Source of the DNA: Siphonodentalium dalli
Lineage: Eukaryota; Mollusca; Scaphopoda; Gadilida; Siphonodentaliidae
Direction of reading: 5' to 3'
Assembly: GCA_032622095.1 (NCBI GenBank)
Contig: CP136065.1
Coordinates: forward strand, 109,969,195-110,033,194
DNA length: 64,000 nt
In this document: positions 26,501 through 40,300 of the stretch, piece after piece
Layout of the letters: each line of letters opens with the position of its first letter
Numbering within the stretch: position 1 is the stretch's first letter
Notes under the pieces: model-generated
Seen by the model: the letters and a program-made list of their open reading frames with translations, nothing else
The model's database searches: none
Told to the model about the DNA's origin: nothing
Program-made: the position numbers and the translations under genes

Positions 26501-28996
26501 ATGTCGCTAGTGAGAGAGTGGGCCATGTGAATTTGACTTGGGAGCGTGCAAAAGTGAGCGCAATAATATTATTGGTCTCAATGTATCGTTACTCTAATGT
26601 TTGTGCTTGTCGTCTGTCTGTCTGTCTGATTTTCTTGTTATATTCATTTAATCAACAAAATAAATATGTCTGTTTAAAGAAAAAGTTTAGCATGAATTCA
26701 GTAATTTTAAACATGCCAAACGAAGTAATTTACGTACCTGGTTCAACATCATCCGTTCCTTCCAAGTATTGCATCCTCTGTAACATTTTGAAAGACCCTG
26801 ACTGTTTATTAGGATTTGAACCACCGGACCCTCGGCGACCTTTAGCATCCTGGTTTTGAACCATCTGCAGCACTTCTGAATTGATAGCATGTCGCTTTCT
26901 GTTGATGAAAACACCAGCATTTACTTTATTGTTGGATTTCAGTCATACATATTTATATAACGACCCAAACTCCATGGCGACATTTTCCCACATTTGGAGG
27001 ACTTCCGCGATATTAAGATATATACTAAGCGAACAGAGCAACATGCTGCCCTTGTTAAACAAACAAAATATCGATTAAAATTTGTGTAATTTCTTACCTT
27101 AAGTTTGGAAAGTCCCACTAGAAGCAAAGAGCTATATTTCGAAACGGTGTGATTTGGTTCTCCGATTATTTTATCAACACAAACGCATAAACGCACATGG
27201 ACGACAATGTCACGACAACACGCGTGGCAAGTCGAATACAAGAGTTCTAATTTGCTGCAATTTTGACTAAATCGTCACCAATTTACCGCTCTGATCCTCC
27301 ATTCTGTCGTTATGATTTTAGTGCGGGAATTGTTCTCAAAGCACATAGGAAATTTGACTTTCGGGCGATCGGTTTTCGCCATTTTTGCTGGAAAACCCCG
27401 AGCTAAATATAGAAACCACAGACCAGTACCCAGCCGGTTACAGAGTCAGAAAGGAAGTATGACTGCACTCTGGTAGAGATTGATAACGACCTTCAATCAA
27501 AACTACTTGGCCGTGACCAGGTGCATGACCACGTCATATTTTTTAGTTCTTTCATCTTGATAATTTATGTTAGGATATACACACGTAGATAGCGATGACA
27601 TTCGTTGGAGCTTTCTCTTTATAAGAGCTTTACAAATGTTTTGTTTGTGGCTATTGGTTGATGTCTGGTTCTAAGCGGACCACAATAACAAATTGTGATA
27701 CTTATGAGTACACTGCACTGAGCTCATGCACGACTCACAAGCGATAACCGATGTACACCTTCGTGGGATAAACAACTTCCACTCGCACGGTACTCTACGT
27801 CAGAAACCGAATGTGAAATGCTCACAAAAAGCATATGTATTTAACTATTAGGTTCCAACAGAAGCGATGCTATCGAAATTTGACCATAAATAGCATGCAG
27901 TAATCTCACAAGAATAAATCATAATGGTATTTTTGAGACATTTTGTTAGCAGCGGCGTTATACACGTGGAACTAACGAAATAACTTATCACATCGTTAGC
28001 TTTGGTAAATATGCATTTTATATGCATGTTGTCGTTCACATGCTTGCATCATATGAGAAATTAAAAGCCAGCTAACAAGCCGTGCAAATTTGTTAGTGTG
28101 TGAACCGACCTGCGCCTTTTGAGGTCGAATTCTGAATCTTATTGCTTACTGTGATTTGAAGGGATATCGAACAATTTTGTTTATGGAAATTCATTCATTA
28201 TTGGAGTCATTGGCCAGATTGGCTAGGTATTAGTAAACCGATGACAGTGGACCCCGAACACAAGGAATGACTACCACCAGGACGGTGAGAGAAGCAGTTG
28301 AACTTAGTTTTTGGTTATGGAGAGCTCCATGACTTCCGTTATTAGTTTCCACTTCTAAAAATATAATAACAGTCGTTGCTAAATCGCCTCTATGGACACA
28401 ACCACAGCACCCACGGGGCTATCCTTGTATTTTATTGTATTATATTGTGGATTATTCTTATGCCGCCACAGGGCATCTAAAAGTCACCAACTCGGTCGTG
28501 TATGCCCGTTCAGGTTTACACACATTGGGGGTATAAGTGATGTGTGGGGGAAAACTGCCGAAAATTTTCGTTGCCCTATCACCTCTGTATGCATAACTAC
28601 ATCAGCCACGGGGGTGATCCTTGTGAGTTCTTCTTATGCAGCCGCCATAGTCCATCTAAAAATCTCAAACTAGTTATGTTTACAAACCCGCCCAGGTGTT
28701 CAAAAAATAAACCCTGAGCCTGACTATAATTCCGCTTTATATTGGCCTACTCACGTATTAGCAGGACTAGCTGTCCGCGGACTAGGTGCTGGATAGCCAG
28801 GAGATTGATAACTAGATGTTGTGTGACTAGGTGCTGGATAACTACTGACACTGGGCTGTGCACGTGATGGCGGCGAACAAGATCTTGGCTGAGGTGCGAC
28901 TTCTTTCTCCTTCTTTCTGGCTGGTAGTGTTTGATAACTCTTCTGTGCACGCCTAAATACAAAATAACGCAGGTGATGAATGTTATATGAATGATA

Positions 28997-29030
<34 letters not shown>

Positions 29031-31291
29031 CGCTGATGATTATGTTGATATTAACGATGATGCTGTGGTGGTTACGATGAATTTCGTTTTAAACATTAAT
29101 GTTAATTAAGATATGCTTATTTTTTCTGGTACATAAGCTTTCGTTGACTGCTCCCGATTAAATCCCAATAATAACATGGGGGGGGGGGGGTCAAAAATAA
29201 AATTAATCACTTTAAAGGGGTACTGTACCCCAAGTTCAATAAATTCCCGGTGACAATAGCGATCTAATATCAATATTATATTTTAAAATAACTAATTTGA
29301 GTCGACGATGTCTACTGAAAACGTTCCGACTAACAGGCTACCACAAAAGTAAAATTGAATTATTTAATATAAAATCATTTATGGCTGGAGTCATAAAATG
29401 GAGAATTATGCCAGTACGAGTTACCGTTCTTGAAATCGTATCTGTTGCGTGTCTTTTATCGACGGCCGTTCGCGAACATTATTGAGTTGCAAACAAAACA
29501 TGTTACCTGCAAAAAAAGGCCCGTTATAACCGATTCGGAAAAAAAAAGAGAAAGAAACAAGAGCCATAAAGCGTCAAGTATTTTATAGGGAGTGAGATTG
29601 TTTCGATGGAAGAGATTGAAGGCGTCAAGTGAAGCCGTGAACAATGAACTTCCGCTATTTCCTGCGACCTGAGTCTTCTCCGGTGAAGGTCAAAAACATG
29701 GCGCGTAGTTTGAAATCGTAATATTTTTGTTTCCAAGATCAATATTTTCTTCGCTAAATTGGGTTTATACGAAACTCATATAAACACGAACACAATCTAA
29801 CTTGAAAGTTATTTCAATGGGCGTAAATAAAAAAATTGTCTATCCCTGTGTACAGTACCCCTTTAAGAATTGTGGTAAGGAAACTTTTCGAAACAACTTC
29901 TAAGGGGATAAATATTCACATAAGATATCATAATAACTAAGCTTTTGAGGTGGACATTTATTTAGGTGTTCTATATAATAAGTCCATTTCGTTGCCGTAT
30001 AAAAAATCCAATCCAGTAAAATCATACTAATATGAAAAGAAATGATATGATATCTGAGGTCTCGAGACAGGGACGCGATGGTTTCCATTGTGGGGGTGTC
30101 ATCTTGAAATTTCACAGTCACTGCACCGCCCCCGTCTTGAACCAGACCAAACTCCCAAGTTCAAGCAATTCTATATGCACCTCTTTGTGTTGGAATTTTC
30201 CAACAGGTGCCTCAAGCTTTCTAACTGTTGTAAATTTTCAACATGAAACCCCATAAGATTAGACAATTTCCAACTAATGGTCATTTCAGTCCAAAAGTTT
30301 GACAAAAAATATGCCACCGTTCCCCGATAATTACTGAGTGGATAAAAATCTATGAGAACAATTTCAACCTATTTTTGGTGTGAAACTTGACATTTCCAAC
30401 TGTTGAAATTGTTTACCAAAGTTGGGGGGGGGGGGGTGTAGCTCCCTGTCGCCACGTCCCTGGTATTGAGACACCCAATAAACTCACTGTCTGCGTTGTT
30501 TACGTAGCTCCTCGAAGTCGACTCCATCGGTAACGTATGCGAACGGTTTGGCTCCAGGTTTCTTCTGCATGTTGAGAATACTTCCCGGCATCGACTTATG
30601 GCCATCTTCTTGACATTCTGGCTCATCATCGAGTCCGGGCTACAAACATTAGCGGTCGAGAGCCGCGAATTAGATAATGCGGGAAGATATGTTATTTGTG
30701 AAGAAATGCATGCACCCTATATAAAAAAGAAACCAGTCAATTCTGATCAATTGGTTCATTATATTTCATATACTGCCGTCACAAATTGCTTAAAGCTAAA
30801 AAATAAAATGGATACATGTTTCTGGTAACACACCACCCAATCTCAAATAGAGCGCACAAAAAAAATATCGATTTTGTCACCCCCCCTATTTTTCGTCGAT
30901 CATTGTTGATAATCTGAATATAATAGTTCTACATATATATGTGTGTGTAATTTGCAATGTATATTCGCATGTTTTCGGTGTATGTGTGAATGTTTGAGTG
31001 CATAGGGATCATTATGTCAGTTATTACGTCATATATCATGCAAAATAAAATGGAATTTGCCCGACCGTCCCAATTTACTTTTTACCCGTCACCAGAAACA
31101 CAGATTCATTTTAGTTTGGCATAATTATGTGTGTCAGCAGACTCCAGTATTTAAGCTGTGTATATGTGCTTGTGTTCATACGCTATAGCCTGCGGACGGT
31201 CGGCTGTGTGTGAGGGTGTGTGTGCTGATGTGTGTCATCACTGGCGATGGGCCATGCGTCTGTGCGATGTATGTATGTATGTCTGCGCGCT

Positions 31292-31343
<52 letters not shown>

Positions 31344-34300
31344 CACCGTGGCATATGAGCACATGTATATGTATTGCATGTATGTTTTATGCGTGTATGA
31401 ATATCTGTCTGTGTGTGAGTATTGATATGTATGTGTGCATGCATGTATTAGAGTGGGATTTGCATGTATGATGGCGTGCGAGTATGTACGATGGGTGTCT
31501 GTTCGCATCAATATATACATGGTGCATGCGTGTGTGGGTATGCTTGCTGAACACCTAGCGACTATTCTTTGTTGTTATGTCCACTGTATATATGCTTACT
31601 GTTCTTGTATTATTTGAATTTCCTTTTGTCAATTTATATTATTCATAACTCTCCGTGAATGGAGGAAATAAAGATATATATATATATATAGAGAGTGACG
31701 CTATTTTTCAACTGTGAGTAATAATAAAAGAGCGTTCATTGATGACTTATTTCTGATATGGTAAAAATAACGAGCGTTTGTGTGGATATCTGAAAACTGC
31801 TATAAGACTTTCTGTGCCTTCGTGAATTTTTTTTTTATTCTAAAGTATATCGACTACGTCTATACGTGATCTATATCTAATTTGAATCACGAACACTGAG
31901 GAGCAAAATAGAGAAAAGCTGAATGGAAAATAGATTAATGACGAACAGTATTCATAATATGTTTAGTTTCTGTCGTGAGATCTTTTACAATTAATCCCAG
32001 ATAGTATCATCACATTTAAAGCCATAGTTCGGTTATTTTCATGTGGCATTCAATTTGCCAATTGAATATATACGCGTGTGACTTTCACTATACTGCGAAC
32101 CATCGTCAATTCAATTAAATTAAGATACATAAAAATCCGAATTAACGCTCCATGATTACTACTTTTTTTTGGATTCGGGTGTAAAACATATGTGATTCGA
32201 GTCGAGGACCCCATTCATCAAAGCTCAGAGTGATCAGATATCGATTTTTGAAATCTGTTATTTTTCACCACCTGGAATATTTGGCGGCCTAGCAAATATT
32301 CGAAGAGCCGATCGACATACTCTCGATACCAAATCGCGTTGAACAAAATGTTGATATATAACACGTTTTGGAAAAATTTATACTAGAGTTGACAGTGTTG
32401 TTGTTATTGGAATCTGATGATACGGGGACCGTCGAATCGGATTGTGTACTTTTAAGAGAGTAAAAGTCCACAATTGCAGCATAAAAGTCGAACCATGTGT
32501 TAATTCTCTGTGACTCAACTCAACATTTCTGAATGCCAAATTTAAACAATGAATTATAGGCACTTGGCGATTGAATGTCCAAATTATGCTCCATCGCTTT
32601 TGTTACTTCATGGTTTTTGACCAAATTCCAGGCTCCTGTGCTTAATCACGGTCCGGTTCCATGGATCACCATAGGTCGATAAAACATGTGAAGCCGATAT
32701 ATCAATATACTTCGTGTATTTTCAACATATATATATCTATACCTCCTTCCAAATTACACCGACACAATTTTGAAGATCGAATGAGCCATGTCCGTTTAAT
32801 TAAAAGTGTTGAAATGTCAAATGTACCTATTCTCCATCCATATTGGTTTTGTTTCTCGTTGCTGGCGTAACGAATTCATACATAGTTTTAAGAGGGGATC
32901 AATTGGCCAATTTTGAATGTCCATGCAAATATCCAGAGCAAAAGTTATGTATGAAGAAGTTGTCAGAGAATTAAACATGCATATCACCTAACAGTCGTAA
33001 CGTGAAACTGGCGGGTGCATGGCTAGGTAAATTATAATTTTATGCCATATATTATTTTTGAGAATTTGTTTCCGGAATTACAAACATTTGACCTACTTTT
33101 TAAAAACCAATAGAAATTTGAAAAGTAAATGCACCAACATTGAAATGAATCGATTTCCATGCAAATATCACATCAAGTCATACCTGGAAACATTTGTAAC
33201 TCTGTAACTGTTGCTCTGAAGGTTTGTATGGTAATCCCCATTCAGAATTGGTCACTTAATTGACCGACGCTCTTTGTGTTTACCATTTCAGGAATATATT
33301 GATAATTAAGCGACGCTCGTTATTGTTTCATGGTGTATTTCCAACAAAGAAATCCCTTTTCTCTGAGCCGATAGCTTATAGCTGATACTCGAATCAGTCT
33401 TTCTTTGTTCCGTATACGAAGTCCGTATCGGTATATCAACTTATTAATACACATTTATTACATTGTTTCGAGGTTGACATGAGGATTTATCAACCCGAGA
33501 AAGTTAATATTTACTGATGCCGCAACATGCAATAAGTGTTTTAGTATATGATTTATACCCATGTTATCAATTCAATTATGCCTAAAATACCTTACTGACT
33601 CGTGTAGATATGTACATGGGTCCATCAAATGTGCTACAATGTGATTCAACAAATTTAATAAACAATACATGTATGAAGAAATATATTACCAAACATGTTA
33701 TTAAACCATCTTCCTATTTATAGTAAAATCCAGTAGATATCTGATTTATCATATCCTTTTCCGTATGATTTATAGTATGGGACTTTTAGAAGAAAGTTTA
33801 TGATAATATAATACATGCGTATTTATTGATCTATGTTGATCCAGGATATGCACCAGATTGTGTCAAATGTGGCCACTACAAAGAATAATTTGAGAAATGT
33901 CCACAGTCTTTTATATCATCGTTGAACATAGATTGAAAAAAAAAAACCACTATATATAACAAACCTCTAATAATCCAAAATGGAAAGGACGACTTCCCGA
34001 TGTATAACGAATTCTCAACAAATACATTGTGCGCCCCTGGTTCTGAAATCGCGAACATGTGCGCGCTTATACTGGTGAGCAGGTGAATGTTTATAGATGA
34101 GAAAAATAGATGGTAAACTGACTCTGTATGATGAATGTAATCGTTGATTAGTCATTCGTAATCCCATTTAGTTGACAATGTTGTATTTCAATCTGACTAT
34201 ATACAATACGAATGTTAATTGACGGGCCACGTATCACGACAATGACAATTCAGCGTATAATGAAAAACTGACACCCTATGCGTAACAGCCAACTTTGAAA

Positions 34301-37300
34301 ATAATAGGTTTTGTTGAATACCAATGCACTGGAACGCATATATCACAACTGGTGGTGATATCAGTTATAGCCTACAGTCAATTTGAAAAAGGGGATCGCA
34401 AATACCCAAAGTATTATACAATCCCAGCCAGTACTGTATATTGTGTTATGTAAAATAATTAGCGGAAATTCCTTGACAAACACTAATTCACGAAGAGCCA
34501 GAGACATACACAGCAATGTGGGCATAGAAAACATGAGGGGACGAGAAGTGAGAGAGAGGGGGGGGGGGAGAGAGAGAGAGAGAGAGAGGGTGAGAGAGAG
34601 GGGAGAGAGCGAGAGAGAGAGAGAGAGAGAGGGAGTGGGAGAGAGAGGGGCAATGGATAACATACAGTTGAATACAGTGACGTATCTTAGTATCTTAGTA
34701 AGATAGAGAGTAGTATGGGGAGGAGCTAGAGAATAAACGGTATGCTGCGTGTATGACAACCAGGGAAAGAAAACAAGACGAAGAAAGGGCCAAAAAAAAG
34801 AAGAACGATCAACCATATCTACCACTGCAGTACAACGAATTATACCGCAACTGGAATTACGTGATAATTTGGCAAACACCGAATCAACAAGTGGGCTGTA
34901 AAAAAAACTTGCCTGACAAAAGTGATACATGATGAGAAATATATATAAAATCCAATGTAAAGTATATCCGTTTGCTTGCACTGTTATTTTTCACGAAGAA
35001 AGGGCGTATATGTCAGAAAATCTTACGGAGGATATGAGGTATATACGAATTTCAGATGGCGGTTACCTCCGCCTGATTACAATCACAGGTGTATGTGATA
35101 GCGATTAATGAACTAACAGTTTCTAACTATAGTCACATAGCATCAAGAGAAAACGGCCAATGTTTTGGGTAATTTGCATTCCAAAACTAAGAAGACATGG
35201 TCGGTGGATGCCTTTTGGCAGCTATATGAAAGACGAATGCCGGACTGGTATATAGCAGTACTATAGTACATTTAATGCGGAGTTCGGTATATAAGTATAC
35301 ATCATGCACCCGCAGCTGAAAAACCTATAATAAACTTTATATTTCGCGGGTCAGTGGAAATTATTAAGTGTGTAATACATGTTCCAGTCTCTCTTGGGTA
35401 ACGGGCGCTGTCTTTGTTACCGTGAGTGGAATCGTTCAGTTAAATAAAGGTATTTATATTAGTTCGTGATGATAGCCAACAAAATGAATATGCAACATGT
35501 AGATTAGGTTATGAGCAACTGGCTGTTCGATTTTACAGCATTTCCTTGACATGGAAACCACGTTTGCGATGTATTGCAGAGTGAGTTAAAAAATAACATA
35601 ATCTTGTCCTCTGGTCATTTAAGCTCTGCATATACTATATAGTACCTAAAATCACTCCTCGTTTCACCCGAATTATGGGCCGAATATGTCAATTGTCGAT
35701 GACAGTCGACATCGAGGGTTCTCGTCGTTGAACGTTCACATCCGATGCGATCATCAGAAGGGCCATACTGCACGTGAAACTCGCGCAAACACAAATAGTC
35801 AAAAATATATGTGTTCTTATGTTCTCGACATCGTATACGATTTTCAATAACTCGGCGAGATGTTAGTAAGAATGTTGAAAGTTTAAAAATACCAATTTCT
35901 CACGAACATTTCTGGATTAGTGACCATTTAGAAGAAAAAAAAATCGATTTTTTTTCAGTAATATTCTTATTTCAGAACTGAAAGGAAATACAGTTTACAC
36001 AAAAGTATGTTGTGACGTGATGTCCAGCGCATTCGACCCAAATCCTGTCATATACACACATATATGTCCTCCCACGTGCCCAACGCAGACTGTAATTATA
36101 CTGTAAAATAATGCCGCAGGAGATCAAGGACAATTCTTGAATATATTTGGTCTCCCCATCAAACTTGTACAACGAACACGGAGGATGTCGATTACCACGG
36201 AGTAGTGGTTCAACTATTTTATATAGAAGCTACCTATATACATATTTTTTGGTGAGTGCGTTTATTACTCGCGCTCGCACGAACATTGCGCGCTGTGATT
36301 CGCCAATAAAACGAATGTGTGTGGTCACATGCATATTCGGTATTTTACCAAGACACTGACCAAGATGCAAGTATTTGATTGCAGGGAGAAATATATGATG
36401 TATGTTCTAATCTGCATGCGAGCATGTACTCTGTGCCAAGTCCGCTGGTGGTATAGTCAATGTGAGTATATATATGGTGCTTAGAGTTGCTCATGCACTG
36501 AGAGTCCTAGATGCGAGGGTAATAAGAATAGACGGGGACATTCACTAAGAAAACCAGTGAGTTCGGTTAGAAGTTATTATGTGTTCACGATGCCATTCGG
36601 GTAAAACTCAGACTGATGATCGTCATTATGCGTCCGCAGATAATATAGCTGGATCGCAAACTGAGAGCAATTTGTCAGGGAACTTGCATGATTTAATATC
36701 AGAGAAAATGATAAGATTTCAAAGCAGAATATTGTTGGAATGTTGTTATCTCATTGTTACACTGTTAGTGTGAACCGTGAGAGTTTCCGTCATGCCAAAG
36801 GTGAATTCATTCGGGACCGGAGATATTTCCATAGTGCGCTTCAGCAGACCGCTAACGGAGGTTGAGAAGGTGATACGTGTAGAGCCTCGTGTACAACTTT
36901 TTTTGTTTAGATATATTTTCTTACATATCTATCATGTCGTGTCACTAACTTACTAAATCGTTATACACTTTACATTGGCTCCAACATGGAAAATATTCAC
37001 GCATTACTAATGTGGAAACAAGAATACAAATTGTCCACTGCACCGCACGTGGTAGATTGTGAATAAAGCGCCTTTGAATCAAGTTGCAGGTCAATAGTTT
37101 TTCTTTTCTTCATACACTCATTTTGACATTCCAACTGATTTAGCTCGTTCTTGTTTAGTTCGAAAAAGTTGCTCATTTGTTCAATATTTCAATGAATAAT
37201 TTTAACACTGGAAAGCACAAGAGACGAATTTAGTCTCATTAGCTTAGTGAATCGAGAATTGGATCTCCAGGAACAGTGTTTGTTTGAATATGAAATGTAC

Positions 37301-40300
37301 CACAATCGATAGCAATTAAAGTAACATATACTGATCAAGCCAACTAGATAAACAGATGTTATAAACCAGTAAAAATTACAAGAAATGCCCCCAACAATTT
37401 CGGCAAATATGTCGACAAGTGTTCGGGCGTATATAAAGTTCTCATATCCATGTATATCAACATATTTTGATATCGGAAACACGAGAAATTAAAGAAAACA
37501 AACGTCAGGTTTAACCCTATCTTTACTAAATACTCATTGAAGAGTATTTCCATTAGAAAATGTTCAGATAATAAGTTCAACAAACGGCATACCACAGGCC
37601 GCGTTGTGGAACTTATTATCTGAACATTTCCCACCGATGAATGTATAGGATTCCTTCTGAATTTGTATTCTTTCTTAGGTTTTTCATTTTGCTGAACACT
37701 CCTCCGATCCTTCTATCCGCACTTGTATAATCTGCTCGTCTACTTATATTTCCTGAACACACCAGATGAACAGTGGACCATTCCATTATATACGTTTATA
37801 ACTGATGGGAGAACCTATATACTAAAGAAAGGGTTAAAGTTAATCTACGCCATTTTGAATGTAGCTTTAACAAAAACTATTAAACTCTCAACCTCCGTAA
37901 AATGATGTGAGTTAGCAGACAAGCCATGCTTACCTTGAGGTTTGGCTGTGGTTGCCAGTCTGGAGGTGGAGGGGGTGGTGCAGGCGGGGGTGGCGGTGGT
38001 GGTGGCGGTGCTGGCGCTGCAGGCGGAGGGGCAGACACACCCATGTGACTTACGGGATGCCGTGAGCCCGAGAATTGCCTGTCATACGAAACGTCGGGTG
38101 ACCGCATGGAGATATTCAAATCTGGATCTCTACTCTGCGTCCTATTATTATCAGGATGGGAAGCACTCATAGAATTCAACGTCGAACTGAAATCTGACAG
38201 AGCTTCGTTTAATCCACTGTTTCTCTGAGGTTCATATGCAGACGAACTGTAAGAGGGATAACTCTCACTCTGGGGCGACCTCACACTATGAGGCTGGTTG
38301 TAACCTTGTTGGTAACCTTGGTGCTGTTGAGGTGGCTCGTTATGACCATGGTAACCGCGCGGTGGTTCAGTCGCTTGAGGACTGTACACACCAGGAGGCT
38401 GTTGTCCATAACTGTCGTATGGGTGAGAATAAGGATCATGTTCACCACTGGGTTGATATCTGCCATTATCAACAGGAAGTGACCTATATTCTTCCCTCGA
38501 CGGTGGCCGATATCCATCGTATTGCCCGCCGTATGACGGAGATTCATTATACTGCCCCGAGCTACCCTGTCTTTGATAACTCGGCCTTTGTTGAGTTTGT
38601 TGTGCGCCATGATATGGATCGTAACCGCTAGAATTCTGACGACCGTAAGAGTCCTCAGGGGGTCCGCCATATTGAGATCTGTTTGAATAAGGATCGTTTC
38701 TGCTTGGGACGTTTTCAGATGGATATCCAGACGAAGAATACGGACTCCTCGTCGGCGAAGCATAACTATTATAGTTTGTATTCTCCGTCGCCGAAGGAGA
38801 AGTATAACTATTATAAGTTCCACTATCATTCGACTGCGCCGACGGCGGTCGGTGACCACCGCCCATGTTTTTTATCACTGTGAAGTTATTTTGTGGTTCC
38901 TGTTGACCGCCTGATCCACCGTAGCTGTCGTAACTTGGACGGTAGTTAGATTGAGGGCTAGCCGGTGTCACGTACGACTGACCAGTGAAACTGGGTTTGT
39001 TTTCAACTCGCGTCGGTGATTGGTACGACGATCCTCTTGAATTTTGTCCGCCGTATTGTGCCGGCGATGGGTTATACTGGTTACCATTGCTATACATGTT
39101 TTGGTTCGAGGGTGATTGCTCTGGCGAAAATGAACGGTTTGGTGCACCAACCGGAGAGAAAGCACCTGTCGGCGTCCTCGTTGGGGAGAACACTCGCGAA
39201 GATTGCGGCTGTTGGTAGTTCTGAGTTTGTAGAGGCGAGAACGCCCTTGAATTTTCTTTTATAGGCGAAAATGCTGTGTCAACCGAACGTGCTGGGTATG
39301 AAAGCTGAGCGGGTGCATCCAATGGAGAATTGATCACAGGCGCAGCACCCCTGCAAGGAATATGGTATATAAATATATTACAACCCACAAATATTTCCCC
39401 GCTCACCACGTGTAAATTAATTGCTTACCGCGATATAAATATAAGCATATTGCGATCACAGCATTCACAACATAATGGCGAAAAATGCTGCCTAAATTTT
39501 GAAGAATATATTGGCGGATTTGTTGTCTGGTCGCAACTATGCATGTAATTTTTCAGGATTTAGACGGAAATATGGCTTGTTGCCATTCATCGGAAAGCTC
39601 TCAGTGAGGGCTTTCCGATGAATGGCAATCAGGAAAAATATGGCATCTTTAAATAGTTTGTGTTAATTAGTGCAAGAAAATTGACCGCTACGTATCCATT
39701 TCTATCCATGCATTTTACATATATTTGTTTATTCACTAGAATCTTATCTAAATCAAAATTAAAGTGAAATAGTTAAACTATTTACTTAGCCATTTGGGAC
39801 GAAATTCTGCCACATTCAGAGGTGCCGGATAGACGATCGTCATTGATCACGGCACCCCATACAATACATCTATCAAATTATGCAATGTCCTTGACCACGT
39901 CACGGCATGTGTATTTTCTTAATTAAATCGAACATTTTTATTGAAGTGTTTGTCAGTTACAATTCATTCTGGATTTATCTAGACAATTTTCAAATGAATA
40001 TGGACAGTTCAGTTTCTCTGAATAATGCAGATTGAATTGTAACCTACAAAAGTCTCAAATAAATAAATGAGTCATTTCTTCACAGTATGTGTAATTGCCG
40101 ACAGCGATCAGTCCTGCGTAGCAGGGGGCTGAACTCTGTATGGAACTTGCACCTATACATACACTATTGGAGGTAAAATATTGCATTGACATGAACAACC
40201 GGAATATACACAGAAAAAATATTTCAAGGTGCAAAACTGTCTGCTCTTAACCAGCTGTATTAACGGGCTCGTACACATATACAGTGAACGTACTTTTTGA

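Larger units (their letters stand above)
20970..26737 (-). other. Intron with a microexon candidate, LINE remnant and repeats
   Basis: Besides the candidate microexon (23113-23133) it contains paired copies of a TATATAAGAGAATGCA-type repeat (21730-21905), a family P element (22043-22270), a LINE remnant (23242-23973), a family E repeat (24448-25210) and a short duplicated block (25490-25530 versus 25870-25920, CCACAAAGCTACACTAAAGA). The rest shows nothing. Confidence 0.55.
28953..30487 (-). other. Intron: GAT repeat, T2 MITE, family E repeat
   Basis: It contains a (GAT)n run at about 28988-29029, a G12 tract at 29179-29190, the T2 MITE (29212-29866) and family E repeat copy 3 (30060-30470). 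No exon is seen between them. Confidence 0.6.
30640..37933 (-). other. Intron with microsatellites and MITEs
   Basis: No exon found. It holds a (TA)n tract (31290-31341), a TG-rich region around it (31140-31560), T3 fragments near 32122-32470, the T1 copy at 32888-33260, a (GA)n tract (34560-34650) and the family A MITE at 37511-37837. Open frames at 31158-31520 and 34361-34981 are products of these simple repeats. The stretch 34700-37500 shows nothing else. Confidence 0.55.

Noticed and set aside
31158-31520. Overlapping open frames on both strands
   Set aside because: They come from the (TA)n and TG-rich microsatellite (YIYIYI, IHTHTH).
34361-34981. 206-codon minus-strand frame and 107-codon plus-strand frame
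   Set aside because: Both are produced by the (GA)n tract (LSLSLS and RERERE), with no other protein-like content.
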